Numbered from the stretch's first letter, positions 23,321-32,331 are shown. The stretch: 45,032 nucleotides of DNA from B46-G9 sp964548365 (GCA_964548365.1 CAZJRD010000022.1:1-45032); one strand, 5' to 3'. Notes: generated by a model not told the origin, from the letters alone. Translations and numbers: made by a program.

Positions 23321-26224
23321 GTGACGACACAGGTGGATATCGCACGGTTCATACAGGAGATCCGGAACGACAAAGAGTTTGCGGATACCATTGCCTACCA
23401 GCACTATATCCCTGCTGGCGAAGCCCGATTCGACCCCTCTTTCTCCCTTTCACCGGAAATCTCTCTCCTATTACATCGGCTTGGATTGGAAAAACTTTAT
23501 ACCCATCAGGTCGAGGCCTTAACATTTCTGCGGCGGGGCGCAAATGTTCTTATATCCACCCCCACGGCCAGCGGGAAAAGCCTAATTTACAATGTTGCAG
23601 TGCTGGAAGAGATTCTCCGAGATCCTGCGGCAAAGGCGCTGTACCTGTTTCCCTTGAAGGCGCTCGAGCAGGATCAACTCAAGGTCCTCCAGCAGTGGCT
23701 TGGGGTCATGGGAAGAGCGGACACGGTGGCGGCGGGCATTTACGATGGTGATACGACTCCCTACAAGAGAAAAAAGATGCGGACCAGCCCTCCGCAGATC
23801 CTTTTCAGTAACCCTGATATGCTCCATCGCTCTATTCTGGCCCACCACCAGTCCTGGGAACCTTTCTTGAAAAACCTTTCCTATGTGGTCCTGGATGAGA
23901 TACACACCTACCGGGGTATTTTCGGGTCTCACCTGAACCAGGTCCTTCGGAGGTTGAAGCGCCTCTGTGCCCAATACGGGTCGAAACCGCGCTTTATCCT
24001 TTCCTCAGCCACGGTGAGCAACCCAGAGACGTTCGGGCGGAATCTCATCGGGGAACCCTTGCGGGTCATAGAGTCGAATGGATCCCCGAGGGCAGGCCAG
24101 CATTTCCTCTTCATGAACCCGGCGACAAGTGCCAATTTTCTTGCTGCAAAATTGTTTCTCACCTGTATGCAACGCGGTCTCAGGACAATTGCCTTTACCC
24201 AGTCCAGGCACGTGACTGAATTGATCCATGTCTGGGTATCACGTCTGGCGCCTGCGCTCCGGGGAAAATTCAGCTCCTACCGTGCGGGTTTTCTGCCGCA
24301 GGAACGACGTGAGATAGAGCGAAAGCTCGCTGCCGGCCGGCTCCTGGGGGTGGTTTCCACCAGTGCCCTCGAGATGGGGATCGATATCGGCTATCTGGAC
24401 GTGTGTCTTCTTGTGGGCTATCCGGGTACCATTATCAATGCGTGGCAGCGGGGCGGAAGGGTGGGGCGGTCCGGAAGGGAATCGCTGGTGGTACTCCTTG
24501 CCAAGCCGGATGCCCTGGACCAGTATTTCATGAAACACCCCGGGGATTTTTTCAGCCGCTCTTTTGAAGCGGCAATACTGGACCCGGATAACTCTTTCGT
24601 CACCAGAGCCCATCTTCCCTGCGCGGCGGCTGAGAAACCCCTCATCATGGCGGATGAGGCCTTTTGGCCTTCCGGCCTAGCCGGCCACCTGGAAGCCTTG
24701 GAAAAAAAAGGCCTGCTCAGCAGGACCGCGGAGGGCGAACCGGCATGGTTCAGTACGCGGAGGAATCCCCAGCTCCACGTGGACATCCGCTCCGCGGGAG
24801 CAAGCTACACGATCTTCGAAAAGGCAACGGGCCAGGCCGTGGGCACCGTGGATGGCATTCGGGCGTTCAAGGAATGTCACCCGGGCGCCGTCTATCTCCA
24901 CCGGGCGAAGCAGTATGTGGTGGACCGCCTCATCCTCGACAAGAAAGATATCGTGGTTCATGAATCGGATCTCAAATACTTCACCCATGTGCGCTCGGAC
25001 AAAGAGACAGAGATCCTGGAGGTGGAACGGAGTATGCCCAAAGGGCAGTTCGTGATCCGGGAAGGGCGACTGAAAGTCACGGAACAGGTCACCGGGTATG
25101 AAAAAAGGGCCATTCCCGGGCAGGAACTCGTGGGGGTTTTCCCCCTGGACCTGCCTTCGCAAACCTTTGAAACAGCAGGCTTCTGGATTGAGATCGAGGA
25201 TGCCTTCAGACAATTCGTGGAGGGGAAGGGCCGCCATTTCATGGGGGGAATCCATGCCATAGAACATGCGGCCATCGGTATCTTTCCGCTCTTCGCCCTG
25301 TGCGACCGGAACGACATCGGTGGAATCTGTTACCCGCACCATCCCCAGGTGGGGAAGGGTGCAATTTTCATTTATGACGGGCATGCCGGCGGGGTGGGGC
25401 TTGCGAAGCGGGGTTATGACGTGATCTTGGAGCTCCTGGAAAAAACCCTTGACCATGTGAAGAACTGCGAGTGTGAGGAAGGGTGCCCTTCCTGCATCCA
25501 TTCCCCGAAATGTGGGTCAGGGAATAAGCCACTGGACAAGGAAGCCGCCGTTTGGCTTATGGAGTGCCTCCTAGGGCATATTCTCATGAGCGAAATTGCG
25601 TCTCAGGTGGAGGAAGGGCCTCTGCCGCCTCTGCCGATGGAAACTGCTCCCTCGCAAGAGCAGGATGGGCCCAGGATCATGTACCTGGACCTGGAAACCC
25701 GGAAGACGGCCAAGGACGTGGGGGGCTGGAACAAGGCCCATCTGATGCGGGTGTCGGTGGTGGTGGTATACGATTCGCTTGATAAGACCTACCATGTATT
25801 CCAGGAAGATGATATGAACGGACTGTTCAGCTTTCTTGAGCACGCCGACCTGGTTGTTGGCTTCAATATAAAGGGGTTCGACTACAAGGTCCTCTCCGCT
25901 TATACCCCGAAAGACCTGCATACCATCAGGACCTTTGATATACTCGAGGATGTCTACGGGAGGCTTGGATTTCGGCTGAGTCTGGATCACCTGGCGCAGG
26001 AGACCCTGAAGCAGGGCAAGAGCGCAGACGGACTCCAGGCCGTTGAATGGTTCCGCCGGGGGGAAATGGAAAAGCTCACTGAATACTGCAAGCAGGACGT
26101 GGCAGTAACAAAAGATCTTTTCCTGTTTGGCATCGAACACGGTCATCTCATCTACCGGGAAAAACGGGCGAACAGGAGGTTGCGCCTGCAGGTTGACTGG
26201 GACGTGGAAAAATTGATAATGTAA
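23321..26224 (+). CDS. MrfA-like DNA helicase fused to MrfB-like DEDD exonuclease
   Basis: A 967-residue fusion. Residues about 40-470 are a superfamily 2 helicase with motif I TPTASGKS (about 80), PLKAL, DEIH (about 191), SSATVSNP and ALEMGIDIGYLD. Residues about 600-760 are the DUF1998-type C-terminal region with a Cys cluster (C716, C718, C722, C725, C731) that probably binds zinc. Residues about 785-945 are an RNase-H-fold exonuclease with D790 and E792 (YLDLET), D854 (GFNIKGFDY), and Y922/D926 (YCKQD), i.e. a complete DEDDy set. In Bacillus these are separate neighbouring proteins, MrfA (YprA) and MrfB (YprB), which act in repair of mitomycin C adducts. Start GTG 23321 has no strong RBS, so the exact start is uncertain. 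Confidence 0.88.
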   Translation: MTTQVDIARFIQEIRNDKEFADTIAYQHYIPAGEARFDPSFSLSPEISLLLHRLGLEKLYTHQVEALTFLRRGANVLISTPTASGKSLIYNVAVLEEILRDPAAKALYLFPLKALEQDQLKVLQQWLGVMGRADTVAAGIYDGDTTPYKRKKMRTSPPQILFSNPDMLHRSILAHHQSWEPFLKNLSYVVLDEIHTYRGIFGSHLNQVLRRLKRLCAQYGSKPRFILSSATVSNPETFGRNLIGEPLRVIESNGSPRAGQHFLFMNPATSANFLAAKLFLTCMQRGLRTIAFTQSRHVTELIHVWVSRLAPALRGKFSSYRAGFLPQERREIERKLAAGRLLGVVSTSALEMGIDIGYLDVCLLVGYPGTIINAWQRGGRVGRSGRESLVVLLAKPDALDQYFMKHPGDFFSRSFEAAILDPDNSFVTRAHLPCAAAEKPLIMADEAFWPSGLAGHLEALEKKGLLSRTAEGEPAWFSTRRNPQLHVDIRSAGASYTIFEKATGQAVGTVDGIRAFKECHPGAVYLHRAKQYVVDRLILDKKDIVVHESDLKYFTHVRSDKETEILEVERSMPKGQFVIREGRLKVTEQVTGYEKRAIPGQELVGVFPLDLPSQTFETAGFWIEIEDAFRQFVEGKGRHFMGGIHAIEHAAIGIFPLFALCDRNDIGGICYPHHPQVGKGAIFIYDGHAGGVGLAKRGYDVILELLEKTLDHVKNCECEEGCPSCIHSPKCGSGNKPLDKEAAVWLMECLLGHILMSEIASQVEEGPLPPLPMETAPSQEQDGPRIMYLDLETRKTAKDVGGWNKAHLMRVSVVVVYDSLDKTYHVFQEDDMNGLFSFLEHADLVVGFNIKGFDYKVLSAYTPKDLHTIRTFDILEDVYGRLGFRLSLDHLAQETLKQGKSADGLQAVEWFRRGEMEKLTEYCKQDVAVTKDLFLFGIEHGHLIYREKRANRRLRLQVDWDVEKLIM

Positions 26225-26296
26225 TCTCTTGGTTAGAATGAGCAACGTTTTTCTTTTTCAACGAATAACATTCAAAGACATCTGTTTGGTGCTCTT

Positions 26297-26665
26297 ATGA
26301 AAGCGTTTGAATGCAAAATGTGCGGGATGTGCTGTTATGGCGAGGGAGGCATCTTCCTCACCGAGGGTGAGAAGGAAAAAATCGCCGATTTTCTCGGGAT
26401 TTCCGTAGAGTATTTTTTGCATCAGTATTGTGAGACAAGGCATCACCGGCTTTATCTGAAGGTGGGCTCAGATAACTATTGCATATTCTATGATCAGAAA
26501 AAAAGGTGCCTCATCCATCCGGTGAAACCAAAACGCTGCATATTATGGCCGTATTATCCTGCGATCGTAGCAGATGAAGAAACCTGGGATCAGGCAAAAG
26601 ACGGGTGTCCAGGGATCAATCCCGATGCCTCTTTCGAGGATTTCGTCAGGGAAGCCGGAAAATGA
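26297..26665 (+). CDS. YkgJ-family cysteine-cluster protein
   Basis: A 122-residue protein with the metal-binding Cys pattern of the YkgJ / Fe-S-oxidoreductase-like zinc or iron-sulfur cluster family: CKMCGMCCYGEGG at the N-terminus, then YCIFYD, CLIHPVKPKRCILWP and GCPG. These Cys residues are expected to bind a metal or Fe-S cluster; the cellular role is unknown. It overlaps comF at ATGA, so the two are coupled. Confidence 0.85.
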   Translation: MKAFECKMCGMCCYGEGGIFLTEGEKEKIADFLGISVEYFLHQYCETRHHRLYLKVGSDNYCIFYDQKKRCLIHPVKPKRCILWPYYPAIVADEETWDQAKDGCPGINPDASFEDFVREAGK

Positions 26666-27411
26666 ACCTATTACACAGGCTCATTGATCTTCTTTATCCT
26701 CCCCGATGCGCCGTATGTCGATCATTTCTTCCTCCGGGTTCTCATGAAGATGATGACGGTTATTCGGGTGTGTGTTCTTCCTGCTTCGCGGATTTTCACC
26801 TCTTGAGTCCACCTTATTGCACTGTCTGCGGGCGCCCTTTCGTGTCCAAGTCCGGCGGTTGTCACATTTGTGAGACCTGTCTTCGGAAGCGGCCTGCTTT
26901 TTATGCACTCGGAGCCCCGTATCTCTATGAAGGTTCATTGCAGACAGTCGTTCATCTTTTCAAGTACGGGGGAAGAAGCGGCCTTGCCACGTTTCTAGGG
27001 CCGCTTCTCGCCTCCTTTGCCCGGCAATGGGCACCCGCTGAAAAGGTGTCCCTGGTCATGCCCGTTCCGCTTCATCCCAGGCGACTCCGTGAGCGGGGTT
27101 TTAACCAGAGCAAACTTCTGGCCGGATATGTGGCCGGGGTGCTGGGAACAAGGCTGGACTTTAGATCGCTGAGGAGAGTAAAATACACCGTGCCGCAAAC
27201 CGGGCTTGGGAAGGCCGAGAGGCGGAAAAACGTGCGGAAGGCCTTTGCCCTCAAGATGTCGGTGCAGGTCTCGGGCAGGACGGTGCTCGTGGTGGATGAC
27301 GTGGCAACCACCGGGAACACCCTGAACGAATGCGCGCGAGTGCTCTTAAAGGGTGGGGCCGAAAAGGTCCTTGCGCTTGTGATGGCGAGAACGCCAAATC
27401 CGGCATTTTGA
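26662..27411 (+). CDS. comF: ComF-family phosphoribosyltransferase-like protein
   Basis: A 249-residue ComF protein. The N-terminus has Cys pairs in a double zinc-ribbon (CAVC, CSSC, CTVC, CHICETC), and the C-terminus is a type I phosphoribosyltransferase fold with the PRPP loop VLVVDDVATTGNTLNEC. In naturally competent bacteria ComF helps process incoming single-stranded DNA. Elsewhere its role is unclear, and no other competence genes are present here. The ATG at 26662 overlaps the previous stop at ATGA; an in-frame GTG/ATG further upstream would run inside the previous gene. Confidence 0.9.
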   Translation: MNLLHRLIDLLYPPRCAVCRSFLPPGSHEDDDGYSGVCSSCFADFHLLSPPYCTVCGRPFVSKSGGCHICETCLRKRPAFYALGAPYLYEGSLQTVVHLFKYGGRSGLATFLGPLLASFARQWAPAEKVSLVMPVPLHPRRLRERGFNQSKLLAGYVAGVLGTRLDFRSLRRVKYTVPQTGLGKAERRKNVRKAFALKMSVQVSGRTVLVVDDVATTGNTLNECARVLLKGGAEKVLALVMARTPNPAF

Positions 27412-27518
27412 AGCAGAAAAGGCACGAGGGGATCTTTTCGCCGCAAGCGTGAAGCGCCCCCCCTATCATGCTCGCAAGAAGATTGCAGTGGCACTGAATT
27501 TTTTATGTGGAGAGAGCA

Positions 27519-28016
27519 ATGGGAGTGGAACAGTACTGGGAAAAGATCAAATCCCTGGAAGATTTGCACCGTGAATGCGCTGATCTCAGGGCTGCGGGGA
27601 AGAGAATCGCCTTTACCAACGGATGCTTTGATATCCTGCACCCCGGGCATGCCCGCTACCTTTACGAGGCACGCGCATTGGCTGATTTTCTCATTGTGGG
27701 GTTGAACAGCGACTCCTCGGTAAAAGCCCTGAAGGGATCCGGCAGACCCATCCTTCCGGAGGGGGCAAGGGCGGAACTCCTGGCGGCCTTCGGTTTTGTG
27801 GACGCGGTCGTGGTTTTCGACGAGGAGACCCCGTTGCGGGTCATCCGGGAACTCCTGCCTGATGTCCTTGTGAAAGGGGCGGACTGGGCTGAAGAAGAGA
27901 TCGTGGGCGCTGACGCTGTGAAAGAGGCCGGGGGCGAAGTTAAACGCATCCCGATTGTCGAGGGGTTCTCTACCAGTGCTGTCATCCGGAGGATCTCGGC
28001 CTCGCTAAGAAGTTGA
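27519..28016 (+). CDS. rfaE2: D-glycero-beta-D-manno-heptose 1-phosphate adenylyltransferase
   Basis: Forms ADP-heptose for the lipopolysaccharide core. The sequence is a 165-residue cytidylyltransferase-fold enzyme with FTNGCFDILHPGHARYL (HxGH motif), VGLNSDSSVKALKG, and STSAVIRRI at the end. It corresponds to the C-terminal half of HldE as a separate protein. GGAGAG just before the ATG at 27519 supports that start. Other heptose genes (gmhA, gmhB, rfaE1, rfaD) are not in the window. Its presence indicates a Gram-negative outer membrane with an LPS core. Confidence 0.93.
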   Translation: MGVEQYWEKIKSLEDLHRECADLRAAGKRIAFTNGCFDILHPGHARYLYEARALADFLIVGLNSDSSVKALKGSGRPILPEGARAELLAAFGFVDAVVVFDEETPLRVIRELLPDVLVKGADWAEEEIVGADAVKEAGGEVKRIPIVEGFSTSAVIRRISASLRS

Positions 28017-28136
28017 CAAGTCTGCCGAAAGATATTACCCTCCACAGGATATCAGTCGCCACATTCTGATTTATCACCATTTTTATCCAAATCCTTTTTC
28101 AGCACGGAAAAAGATCTTTTGGAGCGAGACCATTAA

Positions 28137-29222
28137 GTGACTGCCCAGCTTTCATTACATGACGTCACAAAGACATTCGGTGATGTGAAGGCCGTTAACA
28201 GGATATCCCTGGGGGTCCAGCAAGGCGAGTTCCTGACCCTTCTGGGTCCCAGCGGTTCGGGCAAGACCACGACTCTGAACATGATTGCAGGGTTCGAGAT
28301 TCCCACTTCCGGACAGATTCTCCTCAAAGACAGGGACATCACCAGCGTTGCACCGAATAATCGCGGAATCGGCATGGTTTTTCAGAACTATGCCCTTTTT
28401 CCGCATATGACCGTCTTTGACAACATCGCGTTCCCCCTCAGAATGCGGAAAGTCCCCCGGCAGGAGATTCGTGAACGAACCGGAGAAGTCCTTGAACTGG
28501 TGGAACTCCCCGGATTTGAAAAGCGGTATCCTAACCAGCTCAGCGGGGGGCAGCAGCAGCGGATCGCCCTGGCCCGTGCGCTGGTTTTCCGGCCCGACAT
28601 CCTGCTTATGGATGAGCCCCTCGGGGCCCTCGACAAGAAACTCAGGGACCACATGAAGCTGGAGATAAAGCATCTCCAGGAATCCCTCAATATTACCGTG
28701 ATATATGTAACCCATGACCAGGAAGAAGCCCTGACCATGTCCGATCGGATCGCCATTATGAACAACGGGCAGATCGTCCAATTGGACAACCCCACGGAAC
28801 TCTACGAGGCACCCGCGAGCCTCTTCGTAGCGGATTTTATCGGTGAGTCCAATTTCCTGGAAGGGAAAGTCATCGAAATAGAAAATGAGAGGGCATGCGT
28901 GGAAGCAAAACAGGGCCTCAACGTGTGGGTGGAAAAGCTCCCTGACCTGCAGCCGGGAGAAGAGGCAACCGTGGCAGTGCGTCCCGAGAAGATACAGATA
29001 TTCCCTGATCAGACCCAACTCCCGGAAGGGATCGTTAATTGTTTTCCAGGACAGGTAGAGGAAGTCATCTATGTGGGCGAGGCAAATGTATACCGGGTGA
29101 CGCTCCAGCCTGATGTGGTCTTGAAGGTCAAGGTCCAAAGTGTCGGTACAACGGGCAGGTACAGAAGGGGCGACAAGGTTGTTGTGGGATGGCAAGTGTC
29201 CCACGGTCTACCTCTGAAGTAG
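28137..29222 (+). CDS. potA: spermidine/putrescine-type ABC transporter ATPase
   Basis: The ATP-hydrolysing subunit of a polyamine-type importer. Walker A GPSGSGKTTTLNMIAG, signature LSGGQQQRIALARAL, Walker B ILLMDEPLGALD and the switch His in VTHDQEEAL are all present. The C-terminal part (about 240-361) is a TOBE domain typical of PotA. Length 361 is normal. Start is GTG 28137, with GGAG upstream. The stop codon TAG lies within a 7-bp sequence (GAAGTAG) that is duplicated after an inserted palindromic element; the importer genes continue downstream. Confidence 0.9.
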   Translation: MTAQLSLHDVTKTFGDVKAVNRISLGVQQGEFLTLLGPSGSGKTTTLNMIAGFEIPTSGQILLKDRDITSVAPNNRGIGMVFQNYALFPHMTVFDNIAFPLRMRKVPRQEIRERTGEVLELVELPGFEKRYPNQLSGGQQQRIALARALVFRPDILLMDEPLGALDKKLRDHMKLEIKHLQESLNITVIYVTHDQEEALTMSDRIAIMNNGQIVQLDNPTELYEAPASLFVADFIGESNFLEGKVIEIENERACVEAKQGLNVWVEKLPDLQPGEEATVAVRPEKIQIFPDQTQLPEGIVNCFPGQVEEVIYVGEANVYRVTLQPDVVLKVKVQSVGTTGRYRRGDKVVVGWQVSHGLPLK

Positions 29223-29364
29223 TCCATCCATAAATAAGATAGTTTGTTCGAGATCAAGTCGAAGATCTCGGACTTTGAGCGGGGGCATGCGATCCCGCCC
29301 ATGGCGGGATTGAGCATAACGGCGATATCGGACAAAGTAGCCATTTATGGATGGCACGAAGTAG
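29216..29364. mobile_element. palindromic MITE-like element with 7-bp target duplication
   Basis: Terminal inverted repeats CCATCCATAAAT (29224-29235) and ATTTATGGATGG (29343-29354) bracket about 107 bp. The arms extend imperfectly inward (TTTGT/ACAAA, CGAGATC/GATATCG). The centre holds a perfect hairpin, ATCCCGCC-CAT-GGCGGGAT (29292-29310). The element is flanked by GAAGTAG at 29216-29222 and again at 29358-29364, which looks like a target-site duplication. The left copy contains the potA stop codon. It has no coding capacity. Confidence 0.65.
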
Positions 29365-29404
29365 ATCCCTCTGGCATAAACCCTTAAAACAAAGGAGACA
29401 GAAA

Positions 29405-30484
29405 ATGGGGAAAAAGAAAGGTATGACCAGGCGTGAATTTCTTCTATCCACAGGGGCGGCGACCGGAGGCGCACTGGTTGCTGCCTCAATCGGTCCCTTT
29501 GTGCATACCACCATGGCAAAGGGGAAGACACTGAGGGTCTGTTCCTACGGGGGTTCGTACCAGGAATCCCAGCGGAAGGCGTTTTTCCGACCATTTGCCG
29601 ACAAGTTCGGGGTGAAAATTGTCGAGGCATCGGGAGCGGACATCGCCAAGATCAAGGCCCAGGTGGACAACAAGCAATACGAGTGGGATGTGGTGGACCT
29701 CGAGACACGGCATATTGCACGGGGAGAGCTTGAGAACCTGCTTGAACCAATAGATACCAGTGTTGTCAACCTTTCAAGAATCGACAAAAAGGCTATCCGA
29801 AAGTGCGCGGTGGGGAATATTTTCTGGACCACGTCCTTGGCGTACAACAAGAAGGCTCTGGCAGGCAAGAAGGCGGCCGGGAGCTGGGCGGATTTCTGGA
29901 ATGTGAAGGATTTTCCGGGTCCCCGGGCCCTGCAGGATCAGGCCCCCTTCAACCTCGAGTTTGCCTTGATCGCAGACGGGGTGCCCATGGACAAGCTCTA
30001 CCCGCTGGATGTGGACAGGGCGTTCAAGAAGCTTGATAAAATCAGAGACAGCATCACGGTCTGGTGGAAGAACGGCGCCCAGCAGATCCAGTTGCTCACC
30101 AGTGCGGAAGCGGTTTATTCCTCTGCCTGGAACGGGAGGGTCAACGTGGCCCAGGGGAAGGGGGTTCCCCTGGACATCGTGTGGGAAGGCGGGTGTCTCG
30201 ACCTTGACTGGTGGTGCGTTCCCAAGGGAGATCCCAACAGGGACCTTGCCATGAAATTTATCGATTTTGCCATATCAGCCAAGCGGCAGGGTGAGCAGAT
30301 GCAGAAGTGGATTGCGTACGGTCCCACGAACATGGACTCGTTCAAGTATATCACCCCGGAACGGGCGAAGGACCTTCCCTCCTATCCGGAAAACCTGAAA
30401 AAACAGTTCCAGATGGATGCGGACTACTGGGGCCCGAAGCTTGCCCCGCTGACTGAGAAATGGAAAACGTGGATGATCTCCTGA
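29405..30484 (+). CDS. potD: polyamine-type ABC transporter substrate-binding protein, Tat signal
   Basis: Periplasmic solute-binding protein of the extracellular binding protein family 1 / PotD group, 359 residues. The N-terminus MGKKKGMTRREFLLSTGAAT is a twin-arginine signal (RREFLLS), followed by a hydrophobic stretch and a likely cleavage site after about residue 36. The mature part has the binding-protein pattern LRVCSYGGSYQESQRKAFF and a DVVDLET segment. Polyamine is the best guess for the ligand, from the operon; other amines or opine-like substrates are possible. ATG at 29405 follows AAAGGAG; the longer frame from 29351 is not a signal peptide. Confidence 0.85.
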   Translation: MGKKKGMTRREFLLSTGAATGGALVAASIGPFVHTTMAKGKTLRVCSYGGSYQESQRKAFFRPFADKFGVKIVEASGADIAKIKAQVDNKQYEWDVVDLETRHIARGELENLLEPIDTSVVNLSRIDKKAIRKCAVGNIFWTTSLAYNKKALAGKKAAGSWADFWNVKDFPGPRALQDQAPFNLEFALIADGVPMDKLYPLDVDRAFKKLDKIRDSITVWWKNGAQQIQLLTSAEAVYSSAWNGRVNVAQGKGVPLDIVWEGGCLDLDWWCVPKGDPNRDLAMKFIDFAISAKRQGEQMQKWIAYGPTNMDSFKYITPERAKDLPSYPENLKKQFQMDADYWGPKLAPLTEKWKTWMIS

Positions 30485-30491
30485 TTTAACT

Positions 30492-30534
30492 GGAAGGCCG
30501 GAACGAGAGGAATTCTTTACTTTCCGGCCTTTCC
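30492..30534 (+). terminator. intercistronic hairpin between potD and potB
   Basis: AAGGCCGGAA pairs perfectly with TTCCGGCCTT, extended by GG/CC across one bulged T, around an 18-nt loop. No U-run follows, so it is more likely an mRNA-stabilising or attenuating hairpin than a full terminator. That would fit higher expression of the binding protein than of the permeases. Confidence 0.55.
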
Positions 30535-30560
30535 ACCCGGTGGCGAGAACGTGTGGTAAT

Positions 30561-31439
30561 ATGGAAACGGGATCCTTTTCTTCAAAGGGCGCACGGTTGT
30601 GGCAAAAGGCGGGCTTCCGGCATTTCCTCCTGGTATCGCCCGCTATGGTTGCGCTGATTCTGTTGTTTGCCTACCCCATTTCCAGGATACTGGTGAAGAG
30701 CCTGTTTGATCCTCATTTCACCCTCAAAGAATACGTCTACTTCTTCACGAGCCCGCTATACATACGGGTCATGTGGATAACGATCGAAATAAGCCTTCTG
30801 ACCACACTCACTGCACTGGTGATCGGCTATATTCTGGCCTATGTTCTGAGACGTGCGCGGCCCGGTGTACGCAATATTTTTCTCATGGCGATCGTCCTTT
30901 CGTTCATGATCAGCCTTTTAGTCCGGAACTACTCCTGGATACTGGTGCTCCAGCGAAATGGTGTGGTCAACATTCTGCTCAAGTATTTTGGAATCATCGA
31001 TCATCCCGTGAAGCTGCTTCATAACAAGTTTGGCGTAGTGGTGGGGATGACCCATATTTTCGTGCCATATATCGCCTTTCCCATCTATAGCGTCATGATG
31101 GGGATGGACCTGAACCTCGAAAAGGCAGCCCAGAACCTGGGAGCCAGCCGATGGCAGACATTCTGGCGTGTTACGTTTCCCCTGTCACTTCCGGGTATCG
31201 GGGCAGGAGCCCTGCTGGTTTTTATCATGGCTTTGGGCTTTTTTATTACACCTGCCCTCCTGGGTGGACGGAAAGAACAGATGATCTCAAACCTGATTGA
31301 AATACAAGTCATTGACCTCCTCAACTGGCCTTTTGCATCTGCCATGTCCACCATTTTGCTGATTGTAACATTGATTATCTTTTTCATTTATAATCGTTTT
31401 CTGGGTGCTGAGCGGCTCTGGGGTGGGGTAAAGCCGTGA
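30561..31439 (+). CDS. potB: polyamine-type ABC transporter permease, PotB-like
   Basis: Inner-membrane subunit with about six helices and the binding-protein-dependent permease motif EKAAQNLGASRWQTFWRVTFP (the EAA loop contacting the ATPase). The start is uncertain: ATG at 30561 gives 292 residues, and a GTG at 30540 would add seven. It overlaps the next permease gene at GTGA. Together with PotC it forms the membrane channel. Confidence 0.88.
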   Translation: METGSFSSKGARLWQKAGFRHFLLVSPAMVALILLFAYPISRILVKSLFDPHFTLKEYVYFFTSPLYIRVMWITIEISLLTTLTALVIGYILAYVLRRARPGVRNIFLMAIVLSFMISLLVRNYSWILVLQRNGVVNILLKYFGIIDHPVKLLHNKFGVVVGMTHIFVPYIAFPIYSVMMGMDLNLEKAAQNLGASRWQTFWRVTFPLSLPGIGAGALLVFIMALGFFITPALLGGRKEQMISNLIEIQVIDLLNWPFASAMSTILLIVTLIIFFIYNRFLGAERLWGGVKP

Positions 31440-32269
31440 AGAAAAGGACCAAAAGGAAAACCAACTGGCACGATCCTCTGCACATCGGCTGGCCTCTGTG
31501 GGTGATATCGGGTGCATCCGTTTTTTTCCTAATCGTGCCGGTTCTGCTTCTAGTACCCATGTCCTTTGGATCTGCGGAAATCATCGAATTTCCACCCACC
31601 CGGTTCTGCCTTGATCAGTATCGCAAATTCTTCAGCCACCCGGCATGGCAGAGTGCGGTCCTGACTTCACTCCAGGTATCGGCACTGACGGCGATTTGTT
31701 CCACTACCCTGGGGCTTTTGGCCTCCATCGCGATCGTGTGGGGCAAGTTCAAGGGGAAAGGTTTTATTACGGGATTTATTCTTTCCCCGATGATTGTTCC
31801 CCTGATCGTTCTGGGCTTGGCCTACTACGTCTTCCTGGCGAAATTTGGCCTCATCGGTAGCAAACTTGGCCTAGTGATCGCGTATACACCTTTGACGCTC
31901 CCTTTTGCGGTCCTACCCATCTCAGCCACCCTCAGGGGGTTTGATCGATCACTGGAGAACGCAGCCCTAAACTTGGGAGCAAACCGGTTTCAGACGTTCA
32001 TGAAGATCACCGTGCCCATTATCCGGCCCGGGGTGATAACCGGGGCGCTTTTTGCCTTCATGATTGCCTTTGACGAGGTGGTCATTGCCCTCTTTATCTG
32101 CGGATCTACAGCGGTCACCCTGCCCAAGAAGATGTGGGATGTCATTCGTTACGAGATCGAGCCGATGCTGCCCGCCATTTCCACTTTGCTGTTGCTTCTC
32201 GCGGTGGTTTTTCTGGTCGCGACCGGCTTGCTGCAGAAACGGGTGGCCCGCCGTATGGAAAGCAGATAA
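31436..32269 (+). CDS. potC: polyamine-type ABC transporter permease, PotC-like
   Basis: The second membrane subunit, 277 residues and about six helices, with the EAA loop ENAALNLGANRFQTFMKIT. GTG start at 31436 overlaps the potB stop (GTGA). The last 16 bases of the gene plus the following 38 bases occur again as a 54-bp near-identical copy at 40013-40066, next to tRNA-Arg. The gene completes the potA-potD-potB-potC importer. Confidence 0.88.
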   Translation: MKKRTKRKTNWHDPLHIGWPLWVISGASVFFLIVPVLLLVPMSFGSAEIIEFPPTRFCLDQYRKFFSHPAWQSAVLTSLQVSALTAICSTTLGLLASIAIVWGKFKGKGFITGFILSPMIVPLIVLGLAYYVFLAKFGLIGSKLGLVIAYTPLTLPFAVLPISATLRGFDRSLENAALNLGANRFQTFMKITVPIIRPGVITGALFAFMIAFDEVVIALFICGSTAVTLPKKMWDVIRYEIEPMLPAISTLLLLLAVVFLVATGLLQKRVARRMESR

Positions 32270-32307
32270 CTCAAAAAACACGACTTGTCATTATGCACAA
32301 TTTCTGG
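32254..32307 (+). repeat. 54-bp direct repeat, left copy (potC 3' end)
   Basis: Runs from TATGGAAAGCAGATAACTC to CACAATTTCTGG. It is identical to 40013-40066 except at one base (A at 32293, C at 40052). It covers the end of potC and 38 bp of its downstream gap. The copies are 7.76 kb apart in the same orientation and bracket the hydrolase and the exporter/two-component operon. Confidence 0.9.
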
Positions 32308-32331
32308 CTTCTCCATTCCGGATTCTGCGGA

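Noticed and set aside
28155..29204. 349-codon minus-strand frame
   Set aside because: It is entirely antisense to potA, whose ATPase motifs are complete; the open frame is a by-product of base composition.
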